From positions 1 to 39,248 of the forward strand of contig LIUI01000092.1 of assembly GCA_001462235.1 (NCBI GenBank): a DNA stretch of 39,248 bases, read 5' to 3'. Positions 6,154 to 18,176 of the stretch are shown here, piece by piece (the first letter of the stretch is position 1; each line of letters begins with the position of its first letter). The DNA is from Fibrobacteria bacterium GUT307 (GTDB lineage Bacteria > Fibrobacterota > Fibrobacteria > Fibrobacterales > Fibrobacteraceae). The translations under genes were made by a program, and so were the position numbers. The notes below the pieces were generated by a model that saw only the letters and a program-made list of their open reading frames with translations, had not been told where the DNA came from and did not search any database.

Positions 6154-8301
6154 ATGCCCATAATCTATACGCTCACCGATGAATCCCCACGCCTCGCAAC
6201 AGAAAACCTTTTGCCCATAGCAAAATCATTTGCCAAGGTTGCAGGCATTGAAATAGAAACAAGGGATATTTCTCTCGCGGCCCGCATTCTTGCCGCTTTT
6301 GGCCTTGCCTCAGACGAGCTTGCATATTTAGGCAAACTCACAAAGGAACCAAGCGCAAACATAATAAAACTGCCAAACATCTCTGCAAGCATCCCGCAAA
6401 TAAAAGCCGCAGTTGCAGAGCTTCAATGCAAAGGTTATAAAATTCCAAACTACCCGGAAAATCCGCAGAACACAGATGAGCAAAAAATAAAAGCCATTTA
6501 CGATAAAGTAAAAGGCTCTGCGGTAAACCCCGTGCTAAGGCAAGGCAATTCAGACCGCCGTGCCCCGCTCTCCGTAAAGCAGTATGCAAAAAAACACCCG
6601 CATTCAATGGGTGAATGGAAAAGCGATTTCAAAACCAAAGTTGCCTCAATGAACAGCGGGGATTTTTACGAAAGCGAAAAATCCATAACGCTAAAAGAAA
6701 ATTCCTCTTTTTCAATTGAGTTTATAAATACTCAGGGCACAAAATTTTTATTGAAAAAATCCGCACCGCTTTTGGAAGGTGAAGTTTTGGATGCTTCTGT
6801 TCTTAAGATTAAAGAATTGGAGAGTTTTTTTGAACAGGAATTTGAGAATGCAAAGAAAAATGAAATGGCGGTTTCCGTTCACTTAAAAGCTACCATGATG
6901 AAGGTAAGCGACCCTGTGATGTTTGGAGTTGCATTCAAAACGCTTTTTAAACCACTCTTCAATAAGTTTTCAAATGAATTCACAGAGCTTGGCATAGACC
7001 CAAATAACGGCATTCAAGATTTGCGAAAAAAAATTGCCGGCACTCCAAAAGAAGCAGACATTGAAAACGAAATTCAAAATGTGCTAAAAAACGCTCCAAA
7101 ACTAGCGATGGATTTTAATAGCCCAAGCGACATAATTGTAGATGCCTCAATGCCCGCTTTAATTCGCCGCGCTCCGCAAAATGAGCTTGCCCTTATTCCA
7201 GACCGCTCTTACGCAGGTATTTACGCCGCCGCAATAGATTTTTGCAAAAAGAACGGTGCCTTTAACCCCACAACTATGGGTAGTGTTCCAAATGTGGGTT
7301 TGATGGCAGAGGCCGCAGAAGAATACGGCAGCCACGATAAAACTTTTATTGCAAAAGAAAAGGGAATTATGCAAGCGGTTGATGAGAACAACCAAATTTT
7401 GCTAAAACAAGAAGTTGAAGAAGGCGATATTTTTAGAATGTGCCAAACAAAAGACATCCCCATTCGCAATTGGGTTCATTTGGCATTGGAAAGGGCAAAA
7501 ATAACGCAAAGCCCCGTTGTGTTTTGGCTAGACCCAAAACGTGCACACGACACGGAAATAGAAAAAAAAGTTAAGGACGAACTTTCAAAAGCTAATTTAA
7601 GCGGCTTGGATATCAGCATAAAAAATCCTATTGAAGCAACTTTATTTTCCATGCAAAGGGCAAAAGACGGTTTAGACACAATTTCTGCAACAGGCAATGT
7701 TTTAAGGGATTATTTAACGGATTTATTCCCCATTTTGGAACTCGGAACTTCTGCGAAAATGCTTTCTATTGTTCCGCTTTTAGCTGGCGGCGGAATTTTT
7801 GAAACGGGTGCGGGCGGTTCTGCGCCTAAGCAAGTTGAGCAGTTATTAAAAGAAAATTATTTACGCTGGGATTCGCTCGGGGAATACTTTGCTCTTGCAG
7901 AATCCTTGAATTTTTATTCAAGGCAAACTGAGAACAAAAAAGCGGAAGTTTTGGCAAAAGCCTTAGATCTTGCAAACGGAAGTATTTTGGAACACAACCG
8001 CGTTCCTGCTCGCAAACTTGGCGAACTAGACAACAGAGGCTCACATTTTTACCTAGCTCTCTACTGGGCAACGGAACTCGCAAAGCAAAACGAAGATTTG
8101 GAATTGAAAAGCAAATTTGAACCCTTCGCAAAATATTTAAGCGAAAATGAGCAAAAAATAGTTGCAAAATTGGCAAGCGTGCAAGGACGTGTTGTTGATA
8201 TAGGCGGTTATTATTTGCCAAATGCAGAGAAATTAGCGGCGGTGATGAGGCCTTTTGAATATTCTATTTTTACCGAATGCCCGCAGGAAATTCATTCTTA
8301 A
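6154..8301 (+). CDS. icd: Monomeric NADP-dependent isocitrate dehydrogenase
   Basis: The protein is 715 aa, near the usual ~740 of the monomeric class (IDH-II). It oxidatively decarboxylates isocitrate to 2-oxoglutarate with NADP+ in the cytosol. Recognisable family segments are IIYTLTDESPRLAT at the start, ANIIKLPNISASIPQIKAA, the substrate-loop region VNPVLRQGNSDRRAP, KKHPHSMGEW, and NWVHLALERAK in the second half. The start is at the conserved family N-terminus. In a fermenter it most likely supplies 2-oxoglutarate and NADPH for biosynthesis. The last 32 nt overlap the convergent FISUMP gene. No damage is visible. Confidence 0.93.
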   Translation: MPIIYTLTDESPRLATENLLPIAKSFAKVAGIEIETRDISLAARILAAFGLASDELAYLGKLTKEPSANIIKLPNISASIPQIKAAVAELQCKGYKIPNYPENPQNTDEQKIKAIYDKVKGSAVNPVLRQGNSDRRAPLSVKQYAKKHPHSMGEWKSDFKTKVASMNSGDFYESEKSITLKENSSFSIEFINTQGTKFLLKKSAPLLEGEVLDASVLKIKELESFFEQEFENAKKNEMAVSVHLKATMMKVSDPVMFGVAFKTLFKPLFNKFSNEFTELGIDPNNGIQDLRKKIAGTPKEADIENEIQNVLKNAPKLAMDFNSPSDIIVDASMPALIRRAPQNELALIPDRSYAGIYAAAIDFCKKNGAFNPTTMGSVPNVGLMAEAAEEYGSHDKTFIAKEKGIMQAVDENNQILLKQEVEEGDIFRMCQTKDIPIRNWVHLALERAKITQSPVVFWLDPKRAHDTEIEKKVKDELSKANLSGLDISIKNPIEATLFSMQRAKDGLDTISATGNVLRDYLTDLFPILELGTSAKMLSIVPLLAGGGIFETGAGGSAPKQVEQLLKENYLRWDSLGEYFALAESLNFYSRQTENKKAEVLAKALDLANGSILEHNRVPARKLGELDNRGSHFYLALYWATELAKQNEDLELKSKFEPFAKYLSENEQKIVAKLASVQGRVVDIGGYYLPNAEKLAAVMRPFEYSIFTECPQEIHS

Positions 8302-8986
8302 CGCAACGGACAGAAAAGCCGAGCAGTTTGCGGTAATAGTTGCTCTCGCCAAAATCATTATTGTTGGAATACATATAGCGATAGTAAGCCTCGGTACTGC
8401 TGCATTCGGAAGATGTCCACCAATTACCGCTCTCGCCTAAAAGGCGGAACTTGCCGTTTGGGAAACGCCTGCCGCCCGGCAAAGCAGAAAAACCGTAATT
8501 ATCCGTGCCGCTTTTGTCTTTATCCCAACCATTCCTAGATTTCAATTTTTTGCCAGCTATGTTGCTGCCAACAGCTTGAATCATATCGTTCCATTCGCTT
8601 TTGCTTGGCAAATGCCAACCGCTTGGGCAAGCTACCCTTGCGGTATTCCAATCGTATAAGCGTCCGTATTTTTTGCAATTAAATTCATCGTTATCATAGC
8701 ACCAAGAATTGCCTACCCTATAATCTAAATTTTCTGCCATCCAAATTAGAGAACCTATAACAACGGATTTATATGTTTTGCCATCGCGTGTATCGGTAAA
8801 TGCTTCATATTTAATAGCTACCGGGTGGGAAGAACTTTCATCATCAATTGTTTTGGCTCCGGGTTTGGATATATTATTCAAAATCACAACCATGGCAACA
8901 AATGCCAAAATCAAGGAAAAAACAATAACTTCAATAGCTAAAATACTGTTTTTTTCATTTTCTCTTGGTGTATCTTTATCCGCCAT
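8270..8986 (-). CDS. FISUMP-domain protein with N-terminal membrane anchor
   Basis: The protein is 238 aa. A single hydrophobic helix (VIVFSLILAFVAMVVIL, about residues 21-37) follows a short charged N-terminus. The rest is outside the membrane. From about residue 60 it carries the Fibrobacter succinogenes major paralogous domain: YKSVVIGSLIWMAENLDY, CPSGWHLPSKSEW, FSALPGGRR, GNWWTSSE and FSVRCVKN. The domain belongs to large paralogous families typical of Fibrobacterota; its biochemical role is not established. It overlaps the activase gene by 11 nt upstream and icd by 32 nt at its 3' end. Three paired cysteines in CYDNDEFNC and RCVKN suggest disulfides. Confidence 0.9.
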   Translation of the reverse strand: MADKDTPRENEKNSILAIEVIVFSLILAFVAMVVILNNISKPGAKTIDDESSSHPVAIKYEAFTDTRDGKTYKSVVIGSLIWMAENLDYRVGNSWCYDNDEFNCKKYGRLYDWNTARVACPSGWHLPSKSEWNDMIQAVGSNIAGKKLKSRNGWDKDKSGTDNYGFSALPGGRRFPNGKFRLLGESGNWWTSSECSSTEAYYRYMYSNNNDFGESNYYRKLLGFSVRCVKNEFPAGIR

Positions 8987-10787
8987 TCATACGCTCCTTA
9001 GTTAAAAGCGCAATACCTATGGCTCCCATTTCGCCGGGACGCTCCGGACGAATAGGCTTTAACCCCGTGTGTTGCTCAAAAGCACGCAAAACCGCATCGT
9101 TTTTGAAAGTGCCCCCCTGCACCACTACCTTTTTACCCAGAGAATCCAAATTACGCAAACGTATAACCTTTGTAAAGACGTTGTCTATAATAGAGCGGCA
9201 AATTCCGGCTACTATGTCTTCTGGCTTTTTGCCGTCTCTTTGCTCCGTTATTATGGAGCTGTTCATAAATACCGTGCAACGGCTTCCCAGTTTTGAGGGA
9301 TTTTTAGAGCTAAACGCCATTCCTGCAATTTGCTCCATCCTAATGCCAAGGCTGCGAGAATAAGTTTCTATAAAAGAACCGCAGCCGCTTGAACACGCTT
9401 CATTCAAAATTATGCCTGTGACTACCCCACCCGCCACAGATATGGCTTTCATGTCTTGGCCACCTATGTCTAAAATAAAACTCACATCCGGGCATATTTT
9501 TTTTGCAGCCCTTGCATGAGCAACCGTCTCTACAGTGTGATAATCTGCATGGAGGGCACGGTAAAACAAAAGTTCTCCATAACCCGTTGTTCCAACGCCT
9601 AAAATTTCAAGTTTTGCGCCAGCTTCTTTATAGCGTTCGTTCAGTTGAATAAGAGCGCTTTTCAGCACAACAAGAGGGTCTCCTTGGTTGCCGGAATAAA
9701 AACTGTCTATAACCTCTTCTGCTTCGTTTAGCAACACGAATTTTGTGGTTGTGCTGCCGGCATCTATGCCCAAGTATGCCCGCACGGTTTCGCCTTTTTT
9801 TGGTGAGGGATAATTCCCGTCAAAAAGCGGATGTCTGTGCGTAAATTCGTTTTTTTCCTTTTCATTCTTAAAGAAAGGCGGTGCTTCTTCAATTTCGCTA
9901 TTTGTTCTGCCCTCGGAAAAGTGCTCCAAGGCATTCAAACTTTTTTCCTTGCTATAATTGCATTTTTTACCCTTGTGTATTGCAGAAGCAGAAAGTGCCG
10001 CACCCCAAGCAACTAAAGTCTCGGAGTGTTGCGGAACCAAAACCTGCGAACTCAAGATTCCCAAACGCTGCTGAAATACCCCCACAAGCGATGGATTAAA
10101 AGTTAAGGGACCACCTTCAAAAAGCACAGGCGGTTTAATTTCCATTCCCTGCGCAAGGCCGCCTATGGTCTGTTTTGCAATGGCATGAAAGCTGGAAAGC
10201 GCAATATCTTCTTTGGCAACACCCTGATTCAAAAGAGGCTGAATATCGGTTTTTGCAAAAACCCCGCACCTTCCGGAAATTTCATATACCTTCTCGCCTC
10301 TAGATGCAAAACTTTCAAACTCTTCCGTTTTTATCCGCAAAAGTTCTGCTACTTGGTCTATAAAAGCCCCTGTGCCACCGGCACACACTCCGTTCATACG
10401 CATATCGCTTGCAAGGAGGTTTCCGGTTGTTTTATCTTTTTCAAAAAATATTACCTTTGCATCCTGCCCGCCTAGCTCTATTGCAACACGAGTTTCTGGA
10501 TACATTTCCCGCACAGCCAAAGCATTTGCAACAACTTCCTGAACAAAAAAAGAACCCGTTTTTTCTGCAAAGGGCTGCCCACCGGAACCGCAAAAAGAAA
10601 CTATAAAAGAACGATTTTCAAATAATTTATGTGCCTCGCTCAAAAGCTCGCGCACGGTTTTTGCCTGCATTGCATTATGCCTTTGATAGCGGCTATGCAA
10701 AAGCCCCTTTGTTTCCGGATCCACAACGGCAATTTTCACCGTAGTAGAACCAACATCAACGCCAACCCATAAATCATCCGGAGACAT
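8976..10787 (-). CDS. BadF/BadG/BcrA/BcrD-type acyl-CoA dehydratase activase, tandem ATPase domains only
   Basis: The protein is 603 aa and is made of two ASKHA ATPase domains. The first (about residues 6-275) starts GVDVGSTTVKIAVVD and the second (about 325-598) starts GIDAGSTTTKFVLL. Each has a GGQDAK/GGQDMK motif. Cysteines in MNGVCAGGTGAF, GRCGVFAKT, NEACSSGCGSF and SRCTVFMNS would hold a shared [4Fe-4S] cluster. Such proteins reduce 2-hydroxyacyl-CoA or benzoyl-CoA dehydratase/reductase partners using ATP. Family relatives are often about 1400 aa because DUF2229 and dehydratase-like regions follow; here the protein stops after the second domain. The neighbours (wzz, FISUMP) give no metabolic hint. 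It overlaps both of them. Confidence 0.88.
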   Translation of the reverse strand: MSPDDLWVGVDVGSTTVKIAVVDPETKGLLHSRYQRHNAMQAKTVRELLSEAHKLFENRSFIVSFCGSGGQPFAEKTGSFFVQEVVANALAVREMYPETRVAIELGGQDAKVIFFEKDKTTGNLLASDMRMNGVCAGGTGAFIDQVAELLRIKTEEFESFASRGEKVYEISGRCGVFAKTDIQPLLNQGVAKEDIALSSFHAIAKQTIGGLAQGMEIKPPVLFEGGPLTFNPSLVGVFQQRLGILSSQVLVPQHSETLVAWGAALSASAIHKGKKCNYSKEKSLNALEHFSEGRTNSEIEEAPPFFKNEKEKNEFTHRHPLFDGNYPSPKKGETVRAYLGIDAGSTTTKFVLLNEAEEVIDSFYSGNQGDPLVVLKSALIQLNERYKEAGAKLEILGVGTTGYGELLFYRALHADYHTVETVAHARAAKKICPDVSFILDIGGQDMKAISVAGGVVTGIILNEACSSGCGSFIETYSRSLGIRMEQIAGMAFSSKNPSKLGSRCTVFMNSSIITEQRDGKKPEDIVAGICRSIIDNVFTKVIRLRNLDSLGKKVVVQGGTFKNDAVLRAFEQHTGLKPIRPERPGEMGAIGIALLTKERMNGG

Positions 10788-11787
10788 GCTTTCTCCAAAC
10801 AGATTTTTTCTCTAAAAATAAATCGAAAAGAACTACTGCCATAATTGAAAAAAACACCGCCGCCACGCCACCTGCCAAAATTATCAGCTTTCTTTTTGGT
10901 TTTGATTTTTGAATGGGCTTCATAGGTTTGTCTATAATATCCAAAACGGGCATATCTCGTGCCTCTTCAATTTTTGCAATTTCATATTGTTTTTGCAACT
11001 GAATCATAATTTCCTGGTTCATCAAAACTTCTCTTTGCAGCCTTGCATCTTCCAGTTCTTCTGCAGGGTCTATGCGAAGCCTATTTCTTTGCCGGAATCT
11101 GCGAAGGTTTTCTTCTGCTTCTTTCAGGTTTTCTTTTATCTCTGCAAGTCTTTCTTCTGCGAATTTGCGGTTTCCCGATGCTTTGAAGTGCATTTTATTT
11201 ATTAGAATATCATTCAACTGCTTGAATATAAAATTATTGACATCAAAAGAAACCTGAGGATCTTCAAATTCTGTGGTAAGCGTTATTACACCGCTTTTTT
11301 TGTCTTGGGTAAAAACTATGTATTTCTTTTTTTTAAGTAAGTCAAGCATATCGTATTCCAAGTTTATTTGCCAATCATCTTTTGTAGTATCTGGTTTTAT
11401 TTTCCAAAGGGTTTGCAAATCAACTGGGGTCAAAGTATCTGGCAGAGCTTTGGAAATCTTCCATTTTTCTGCTAAAACAGATTGCAGCATATTGTTTGAT
11501 AAAATTATATCGCTCAAATATGCAGATGGGTCATCGCCTTTTGAGGTAGAAACTCCAGCAAGGGCTGCAAGAGCACTTAAACCACTGGCTTGCGAGCCAC
11601 CTGATGCCTGATAAATTATTTTTGCGTTTGTTTGGTAAAAAGGAGTGGAGAGCAATGCCAAGGCAAAAGCCATACCAACCACTAAGATAAACAGCACAAT
11701 AGCTAGAACCTTGTGTTTCAAGGTTCGTTTTATTATTGAAGATGCCAGTTCTAGTAGGTCAATATCGTCTTCGGTCTCTGCTTGCAT
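10774..11787 (-). CDS. Wzz/GNVR polysaccharide chain-length determinant
   Basis: The protein is 337 aa and is an inner-membrane polysaccharide co-polymerase. There are two membrane helices, around residues 28-50 and 303-325. Between them are the Wzz periplasmic domain (YQTNAKIIYQAS) and a long coiled coil (EERLAEIKENLKEAEENLRR, about 205-275). A proline-rich PMKPIQKSKPKRK segment precedes helix 2, as in the family. It lacks the cytoplasmic tyrosine kinase seen in Wzc. It overlaps the activase gene by 14 nt. A TTACTATATT element lies 6 nt before the ATG, so it may be expressed from its own promoter despite following the chemoreceptor gene by only 18 nt. Confidence 0.85.
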   Translation of the reverse strand: MQAETEDDIDLLELASSIIKRTLKHKVLAIVLFILVVGMAFALALLSTPFYQTNAKIIYQASGGSQASGLSALAALAGVSTSKGDDPSAYLSDIILSNNMLQSVLAEKWKISKALPDTLTPVDLQTLWKIKPDTTKDDWQINLEYDMLDLLKKKKYIVFTQDKKSGVITLTTEFEDPQVSFDVNNFIFKQLNDILINKMHFKASGNRKFAEERLAEIKENLKEAEENLRRFRQRNRLRIDPAEELEDARLQREVLMNQEIMIQLQKQYEIAKIEEARDMPVLDIIDKPMKPIQKSKPKRKLIILAGGVAAVFFSIMAVVLFDLFLEKKSVWRKHVSG

Positions 11788-11793
11788 ACTGTA

Positions 11794-11804
11794 AATATAG
11801 TAAC
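11794..11804 (-). promoter_or_regulatory. -10-type element (TTACTATATT) before wzz
   Basis: On the minus strand TATATT ends 6 nt before the wzz ATG. This predicts a transcript starting on or next to the start codon. No -35 consensus is seen; that region falls in the end of the chemoreceptor gene. Confidence 0.45.
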
Positions 11805-11805
11805 C

Positions 11806-13566
11806 CTACACCTTAAACCTGCTTACCGTGCTTCTCAAATCGCCCGCGATTTTGCTCAAATCTGAGGCAGATTGATTCACCTGTGAAGCTCCTTGTGCAG
11901 AATTCTTTGCAACGGAACTCATACTTACAACGTTTTGGCTTACATTGGACGCACCCTTTGCCGCTTCTCCGGCATTCCTTGACACATCATTTGCACCTTT
12001 AGCAACCTCGCCAATGGCACTAGCAACCCTTTTGGATCCTGTATTCGCTTGAGATACATTGTTAGCTATCTCGTTAGCGGCTTTTGTTTGCTGCTCAACG
12101 TGACCTGCTATAGCCTCTACGCTATGGTTTATTTTAACAATGATGTCGCTTACATCGTTAATAACATGAACCGCATCGCCTGTGCCCTTCTGAATGCCAT
12201 CTATGCGGCGGGCAATGTCGTCTGCGCTTTGGGCGCTCTGGTTTGCGAGTTCCTTGATTTCACCTGCTACAACAGCAAAGCCTTTGCCAGCCTCGCCGGC
12301 ACTGGCGGCTTCGATGGTTGCATTAAGAGCAAGCAGGTTGGTTTTGTCTGCTATCTTTTTTATCACATCGGTCACTTGGCCAATTTCTTTAGCCGCCGCA
12401 CCCAGCTTGTTCATAACGTTGGTTGCGTCACTTGATTTTTCAGTAGCCTCGCCTGCAACCTTGCGAGCCTCGCCTGCATTGGTGGCTATTTGGTTTATGC
12501 TTGCGCTCATTTCTTCTATGGCGGCAGCAACCGTATTCATATTTGTGCTCATTTGCTCTGCTGCGCCGGCAACCTCGTTTGCATTAGCAGATGCTTGTTC
12601 TGCACCGCTTGCCATTGCGTTTATGTTTACCGCCATTTGTTCTGCTGTGCTTGCCACGGTATTGCTTTGGCTTACGGTTTCTTCTGCTCCGCTAGCAAGG
12701 TCTCTGCTCACCGCAGAAAGTTCTTCGCTTGCGCCTGCCAAGGTCTCGGAATTTGAGCGAAGATTTTTCATAATCCCTTGCAGGTATTCAAAGAATCCAT
12801 CAAGGGCTTTTGCCATTACTCCCAATTCATCCTTTTGCGATAACTCGGAACGCACCGTCATATCGCCCTTTTCGCCTTTTGCCACAGCCTCAACTACCTT
12901 TTTAAGAGGGGTTGTTATGCTGAAGGTCATATAAACACCTGCTATAACAGAGAATATAAAGAGAATTACCAAAAGAACCACAGCTACGCTCTGGGCGCGG
13001 CTAACATAAGCAGTATTGCTATCGCTAAGTTCTTTGGCATATTTAATTTTGCCCGCAGCGAATACACTGCTGGCATCCTCAAAAGCATCGGAATATACTC
13101 TCAAATCCGCAAGTGTTTTTCCAAAGCTTGCCAAAAGCGTTTCTTTGTCGTTTATATTTTTTTTAACATACTCGGCATAGTTGTTGACTCCGGCTGCGTA
13201 TGCTTTCACATTTTCCCAAATGTCATTCAACTGAGCCATACTAGCGGGATTCATAATGGTTTTCCTTTGATGTTCCAGCAATACATCAATTGAATCTCTA
13301 TAAATTCTTGTTTGCGTGTTTAATTTATCCACCTCGGCTGCGTCTTTTGCAAGCGCCATATCTCTAACTTGGATACGTATTCTTTGCAAAACCTTGACCA
13401 AGTCTGCTAAATCACCTAGCGGATCTACAGCCTTCTCGTACATAATGGTGTCCTTTTCGTCCATTACGCCCAGAGTGTATGCCAAGTACGAGCCTACACT
13501 TACAGCTATTAATGCGATCAATATGTAACTGGCAATCAATTTGACGCCAACCTTGATGTTTTTCAT
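11806..13566 (-). CDS. Methyl-accepting chemotaxis protein
   Basis: The protein is 586 aa. TM1 (about residues 9-31) and TM2 (about 190-216) flank a ~160-residue four-helix-bundle-like sensor. A HAMP segment follows ([20 protein letters not shown]) and then a long signalling coiled coil. The hairpin tip is [20 protein letters not shown] followed by [17 protein letters not shown]. This is close to the canonical sequence but with VAGEIKELA where VADEVRKLA is usual. The protein would signal through CheA/CheW; no che genes are in the window. A GGAGG site and a TTTTCTATATT element precede the start. The C-terminus ends in RFKV, with no receptor-type tethering pentapeptide. Confidence 0.95.
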   Translation of the reverse strand: MKNIKVGVKLIASYILIALIAVSVGSYLAYTLGVMDEKDTIMYEKAVDPLGDLADLVKVLQRIRIQVRDMALAKDAAEVDKLNTQTRIYRDSIDVLLEHQRKTIMNPASMAQLNDIWENVKAYAAGVNNYAEYVKKNINDKETLLASFGKTLADLRVYSDAFEDASSVFAAGKIKYAKELSDSNTAYVSRAQSVAVVLLVILFIFSVIAGVYMTFSITTPLKKVVEAVAKGEKGDMTVRSELSQKDELGVMAKALDGFFEYLQGIMKNLRSNSETLAGASEELSAVSRDLASGAEETVSQSNTVASTAEQMAVNINAMASGAEQASANANEVAGAAEQMSTNMNTVAAAIEEMSASINQIATNAGEARKVAGEATEKSSDATNVMNKLGAAAKEIGQVTDVIKKIADKTNLLALNATIEAASAGEAGKGFAVVAGEIKELANQSAQSADDIARRIDGIQKGTGDAVHVINDVSDIIVKINHSVEAIAGHVEQQTKAANEIANNVSQANTGSKRVASAIGEVAKGANDVSRNAGEAAKGASNVSQNVVSMSSVAKNSAQGASQVNQSASDLSKIAGDLRSTVSRFKV

Positions 13567-13595
13567 AAATACCTCCGGTAATTAAGTTAATGTAG

Positions 13596-13606
13596 AATAT
13601 AGAAAA
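13596..13606 (-). promoter_or_regulatory. -10-type element TTTTCTATATT before the chemoreceptor gene
   Basis: An exact minus-strand copy of the recurring element ends 29 nt before the ATG, with a GGAGG binding site between. This gene therefore uses a normal led transcript. Confidence 0.5.
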
Positions 13607-13694
13607 ATGCCAAGTTAATGTTTGTGTATAGGGCTTTGGATGCAGGGTAGGGGAATTTAAAGATATATCGAATAATCATAGTGCTTTGGGCAAA

Positions 13695-13705
13695 TTTTCT
13701 ATATT
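13695..13705 (+). promoter_or_regulatory. -10-type element TTTTCTATATT before the DUF4116 gene
   Basis: An exact copy of the recurring element, followed by an AAAGGAG binding site and an ATG 21 nt after the element. The upstream GGGCAAAT context is shared with the copy at 5321. Confidence 0.5.
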
Positions 13706-13726
13706 TACAGAAAGGAGATTTTATTT

Positions 13727-14389
13727 ATGTGTGGCAATACAAAGTGCGGAACAAGGAAAACAAGGAAAATTACCGTTAAAATGGAAATTTTGAAAGCCCT
13801 GGAAGACTTGATAAGTCTTTCTAAAATGCCTGTGGAAGCTAGGACTGCAGAAGTTTGCTTAGAAGCGGTAAGAGAAGAAGGCATGGAACTGGAATATGTT
13901 CCGGAAGCGCTCAAAACGCCGGAGCTTTGCCTGGAAGCTGTAAAGAATCTCGGTTATGCGCTCAAATATGTTCCGGAAGCGCTCAAAACGCCGGAGCTTT
14001 GCTGGAAAGCGCTAAAGAATGATGGCACTGCGCTTGAATTTGTTCCGGAAGCAATTAAAACGCCAAAACTTTGCATAGAGGCTGTAAAAAGCGATTACGA
14101 GTCCATTAAATTTGTCCCGGACTCTCTTAAAACGCCGGAGCTTTGCCTAGAAGCTGTAAGCAAAAACGGCGAAGCGCTCTACTATGTTCCGGACTCTCTC
14201 AAAACACCGGAACTCTGTTTAGAAGCAATAAAAAACGATGTCTATGGCAATGCGCTTGAATACGTCCCGGAATCTTTCAAAACGCCGGAACTTTGCCTAA
14301 AAGCGGTAAAGAACGATTACGATGCCTTTGATTGCGTCCCGGAACACATAAAGGCTCAAGTAAAGGCAGCTTTGGAAAGGCTAAAGTAA
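13727..14389 (+). CDS. DUF4116 repeat protein
   Basis: The protein is 220 aa, soluble and without a signal peptide. After a short basic N-terminus (GNTKCGTRKTRKITVK) come seven repeats of about 24-26 residues with the pattern EYVPEALKTPELCLEAVKN. This matches the DUF4116 repeat, whose function is not known; the repeats should form stacked helix pairs. Each repeat keeps a cysteine in the PELC position. An AAAGGAG site and a TTTTCTATATT element precede the ATG, and a strong terminator follows, so it is probably a single-gene transcript. Near-identical nucleotide repeats suggest recent copy-number change. Confidence 0.8.
   Translation: MCGNTKCGTRKTRKITVKMEILKALEDLISLSKMPVEARTAEVCLEAVREEGMELEYVPEALKTPELCLEAVKNLGYALKYVPEALKTPELCWKALKNDGTALEFVPEAIKTPKLCIEAVKSDYESIKFVPDSLKTPELCLEAVSKNGEALYYVPDSLKTPELCLEAIKNDVYGNALEYVPESFKTPELCLKAVKNDYDAFDCVPEHIKAQVKAALERLK
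13895..14002 (+). repeat. 36-bp identical direct repeats within the DUF4116 gene
   Basis: The 36 nt at 13895-13930 and 13967-14002 are identical (beginning TATGTTCCGGAAGCGC). They are spaced by 72 nt, exactly three-fold in frame (24 codons). Further copies downstream are diverged. Such repeats can change number by slippage or recombination without breaking the frame. Confidence 0.85.
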
Positions 14390-14469
14390 GAGCAGCTTGG
14401 AAACCAAAAGTTCCATTTTGAACGCTAAAACACTTATTTTTATGTTTCATTTTGAAACGTAGTACGCTC

Positions 14470-14505
14470 AAAACCGCATTTTTTGCTTAAAAATGCGGTT
14501 TTTTT
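14470..14505 (+). terminator. Rho-independent terminator after the DUF4116 gene
   Basis: AAAACCGCATTTTT and AAAAATGCGGTTTT pair over about 14 bp around a 5-nt TGCTT loop. A run of seven T follows the right arm. The A-run on the left arm would let it act weakly in the other direction. It isolates grpE-dnaK-dnaJ from upstream transcription. Confidence 0.9.
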
Positions 14506-14510
14506 CTAGG

Positions 14511-14534
14511 CATACCTTTTGCCGTAACAAAGGT

Positions 14535-14537
<3 letters not shown>
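14511..14537 (+). promoter_or_regulatory. 9-9-9 inverted repeat ending on the grpE start codon
   Basis: CATACCTTT and AAAGGTATG are perfect 9-nt arms separated by 9 nt, and the right arm ends with the grpE ATG. The element TTTTCTAGGCA (14502-14512), a weak match to the recurring -10 motif, overlaps the left arm. The geometry equals the HrcA operator CIRCE but the sequence is different. As DNA it could be an operator over the start site. As RNA it would hide the AAAGG and AUG, like a thermometer. Confidence 0.6.
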
Positions 14538-17022
<2,485 letters not shown>

Positions 17023-17024
17023 AA

Positions 17025-18167
17025 ATGGCAGCAAAACGGGATTACTACGAAGTTCTCGGCGTTCCTAAAAACGCTTCCGCAGATGAAATTAAGCGGGCTT
17101 ATAAAAAACTTGCCATAAAATACCATCCGGATAAAAATCCGGGTGATAAAGAAGCGGAAGACAAGTTTAAGGAAGCGGCAGAGGCTTACGATGTGCTTTC
17201 TGATGAGAAAAAGAAAGCACAGTATGACCGTTTTGGGCACGAAGGTTTGAGTGCCGGCGGTTTTGGCGGTTTTAGTTCGGGCGGATTTTCGTTTGAAGAT
17301 ATATTCTCCCATTTTGGCGATATTTTCTCGGATATCGGTGGCTTTGGCGGCGGTTTTGGCGGCGGTGGCCGCCCTCGCAGCAGAGGGCCGGCTCCGGGCG
17401 AAGATTTGCAAATAGGCATTGCGCTTACCTTAAAGGAAATTGCCGAAGGAACGGTAAAAAAAGTTCGCATAAAGCGTTTTAAAGCATGCCCGGATTGCAA
17501 TGGCAAAGGTGGCAGCGGAACAAAAATTTGCGAGTCTTGCAACGGAAAAGGGCAAGTGCGCCGCAGAATGCAGAGCATTTTTGGCGAGATGGTAAATGTA
17601 GCTACCTGCCCGGACTGCGGCGGTTCTGGAGAAAGCATTAGCAATAAATGCAAAATTTGCTCAGGGCAAAAACGGGTTAAAACCGAAGACACCATAGAAG
17701 TTAAAATCCCAGCCGGAGTTGCGAGTGGAAATTACCTAAAACTCCGCGGCGAAGGCAATGCGAGTTCGCAAGGCGGCGCAGCAGGTTCGCTCATAGTTCA
17801 CATAGAAGAAAAGAACGATGAATTTTTTGTGCGAGACGGGCAAAATCTTTTTTGCAAAGTGTTTGTTCCCGTGTATCGCTTGGCACTTGGCGGTGAGCAA
17901 AGAGTTCCAACTTTATATGGCGAAGTCAAGGTAAAAATTTCCGCAGGCCTCCAACCCGGAACGCAATTAAGAGTTCGCGGCCAAGGCCTTCCCGGTTATA
18001 ACTCAGACTATAAAGGCGATCTTTTTGTAGAAGTTCAAGCCCACATTCCGGAAAATTTGTCCGGCAAAGAAAAATCCCTTTACGAAGAACTCCGTTCCCT
18101 TGGGCAAGACAGAGACGAAAAACGCGAACGTGGCTTACTTGACAGGATAAAAGAGTTTTTTAGTTAA
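17025..18167 (+). CDS. dnaJ: DnaJ (Hsp40) co-chaperone
   Basis: The protein is 380 aa, starting 2 nt after dnaK. The J domain (residues 3-70) has the HPD motif at residues 34-36 (KYHPDKNPG). A Gly/Phe-rich segment follows ([15 protein letters not shown]). The zinc-binding domain has four repeats: [24 protein letters not shown] and a fourth, CKICSGQK, that lacks the final glycine. Two substrate-binding beta domains and a short C-terminal dimer region complete a type I DnaJ. It stimulates the DnaK ATPase and delivers unfolded clients. Confidence 0.97.
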   Translation: MAAKRDYYEVLGVPKNASADEIKRAYKKLAIKYHPDKNPGDKEAEDKFKEAAEAYDVLSDEKKKAQYDRFGHEGLSAGGFGGFSSGGFSFEDIFSHFGDIFSDIGGFGGGFGGGGRPRSRGPAPGEDLQIGIALTLKEIAEGTVKKVRIKRFKACPDCNGKGGSGTKICESCNGKGQVRRRMQSIFGEMVNVATCPDCGGSGESISNKCKICSGQKRVKTEDTIEVKIPAGVASGNYLKLRGEGNASSQGGAAGSLIVHIEEKNDEFFVRDGQNLFCKVFVPVYRLALGGEQRVPTLYGEVKVKISAGLQPGTQLRVRGQGLPGYNSDYKGDLFVEVQAHIPENLSGKEKSLYEELRSLGQDRDEKRERGLLDRIKEFFS

Positions 18168-18176
18168 TTTGGGGAT

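Noticed and set aside
8255-8440. 61-aa plus-strand ORF after icd
   Set aside because: It is antisense to the FISUMP gene, has no binding site and no protein likeness.
12194-12934. 246-aa ORF antisense to the chemoreceptor
   Set aside because: It mirrors the Ala/Ser-rich coiled coil in another frame; no binding site and no family likeness. The same applies to 12049-12435 and 12490-12756.
14493-14534. Longer GrpE start given in the ORF track
   Set aside because: It begins inside the terminator hairpin and adds residues (FFSRHTFCRNK) unlike any GrpE start; the ATG at 14535 begins the typical acidic region.
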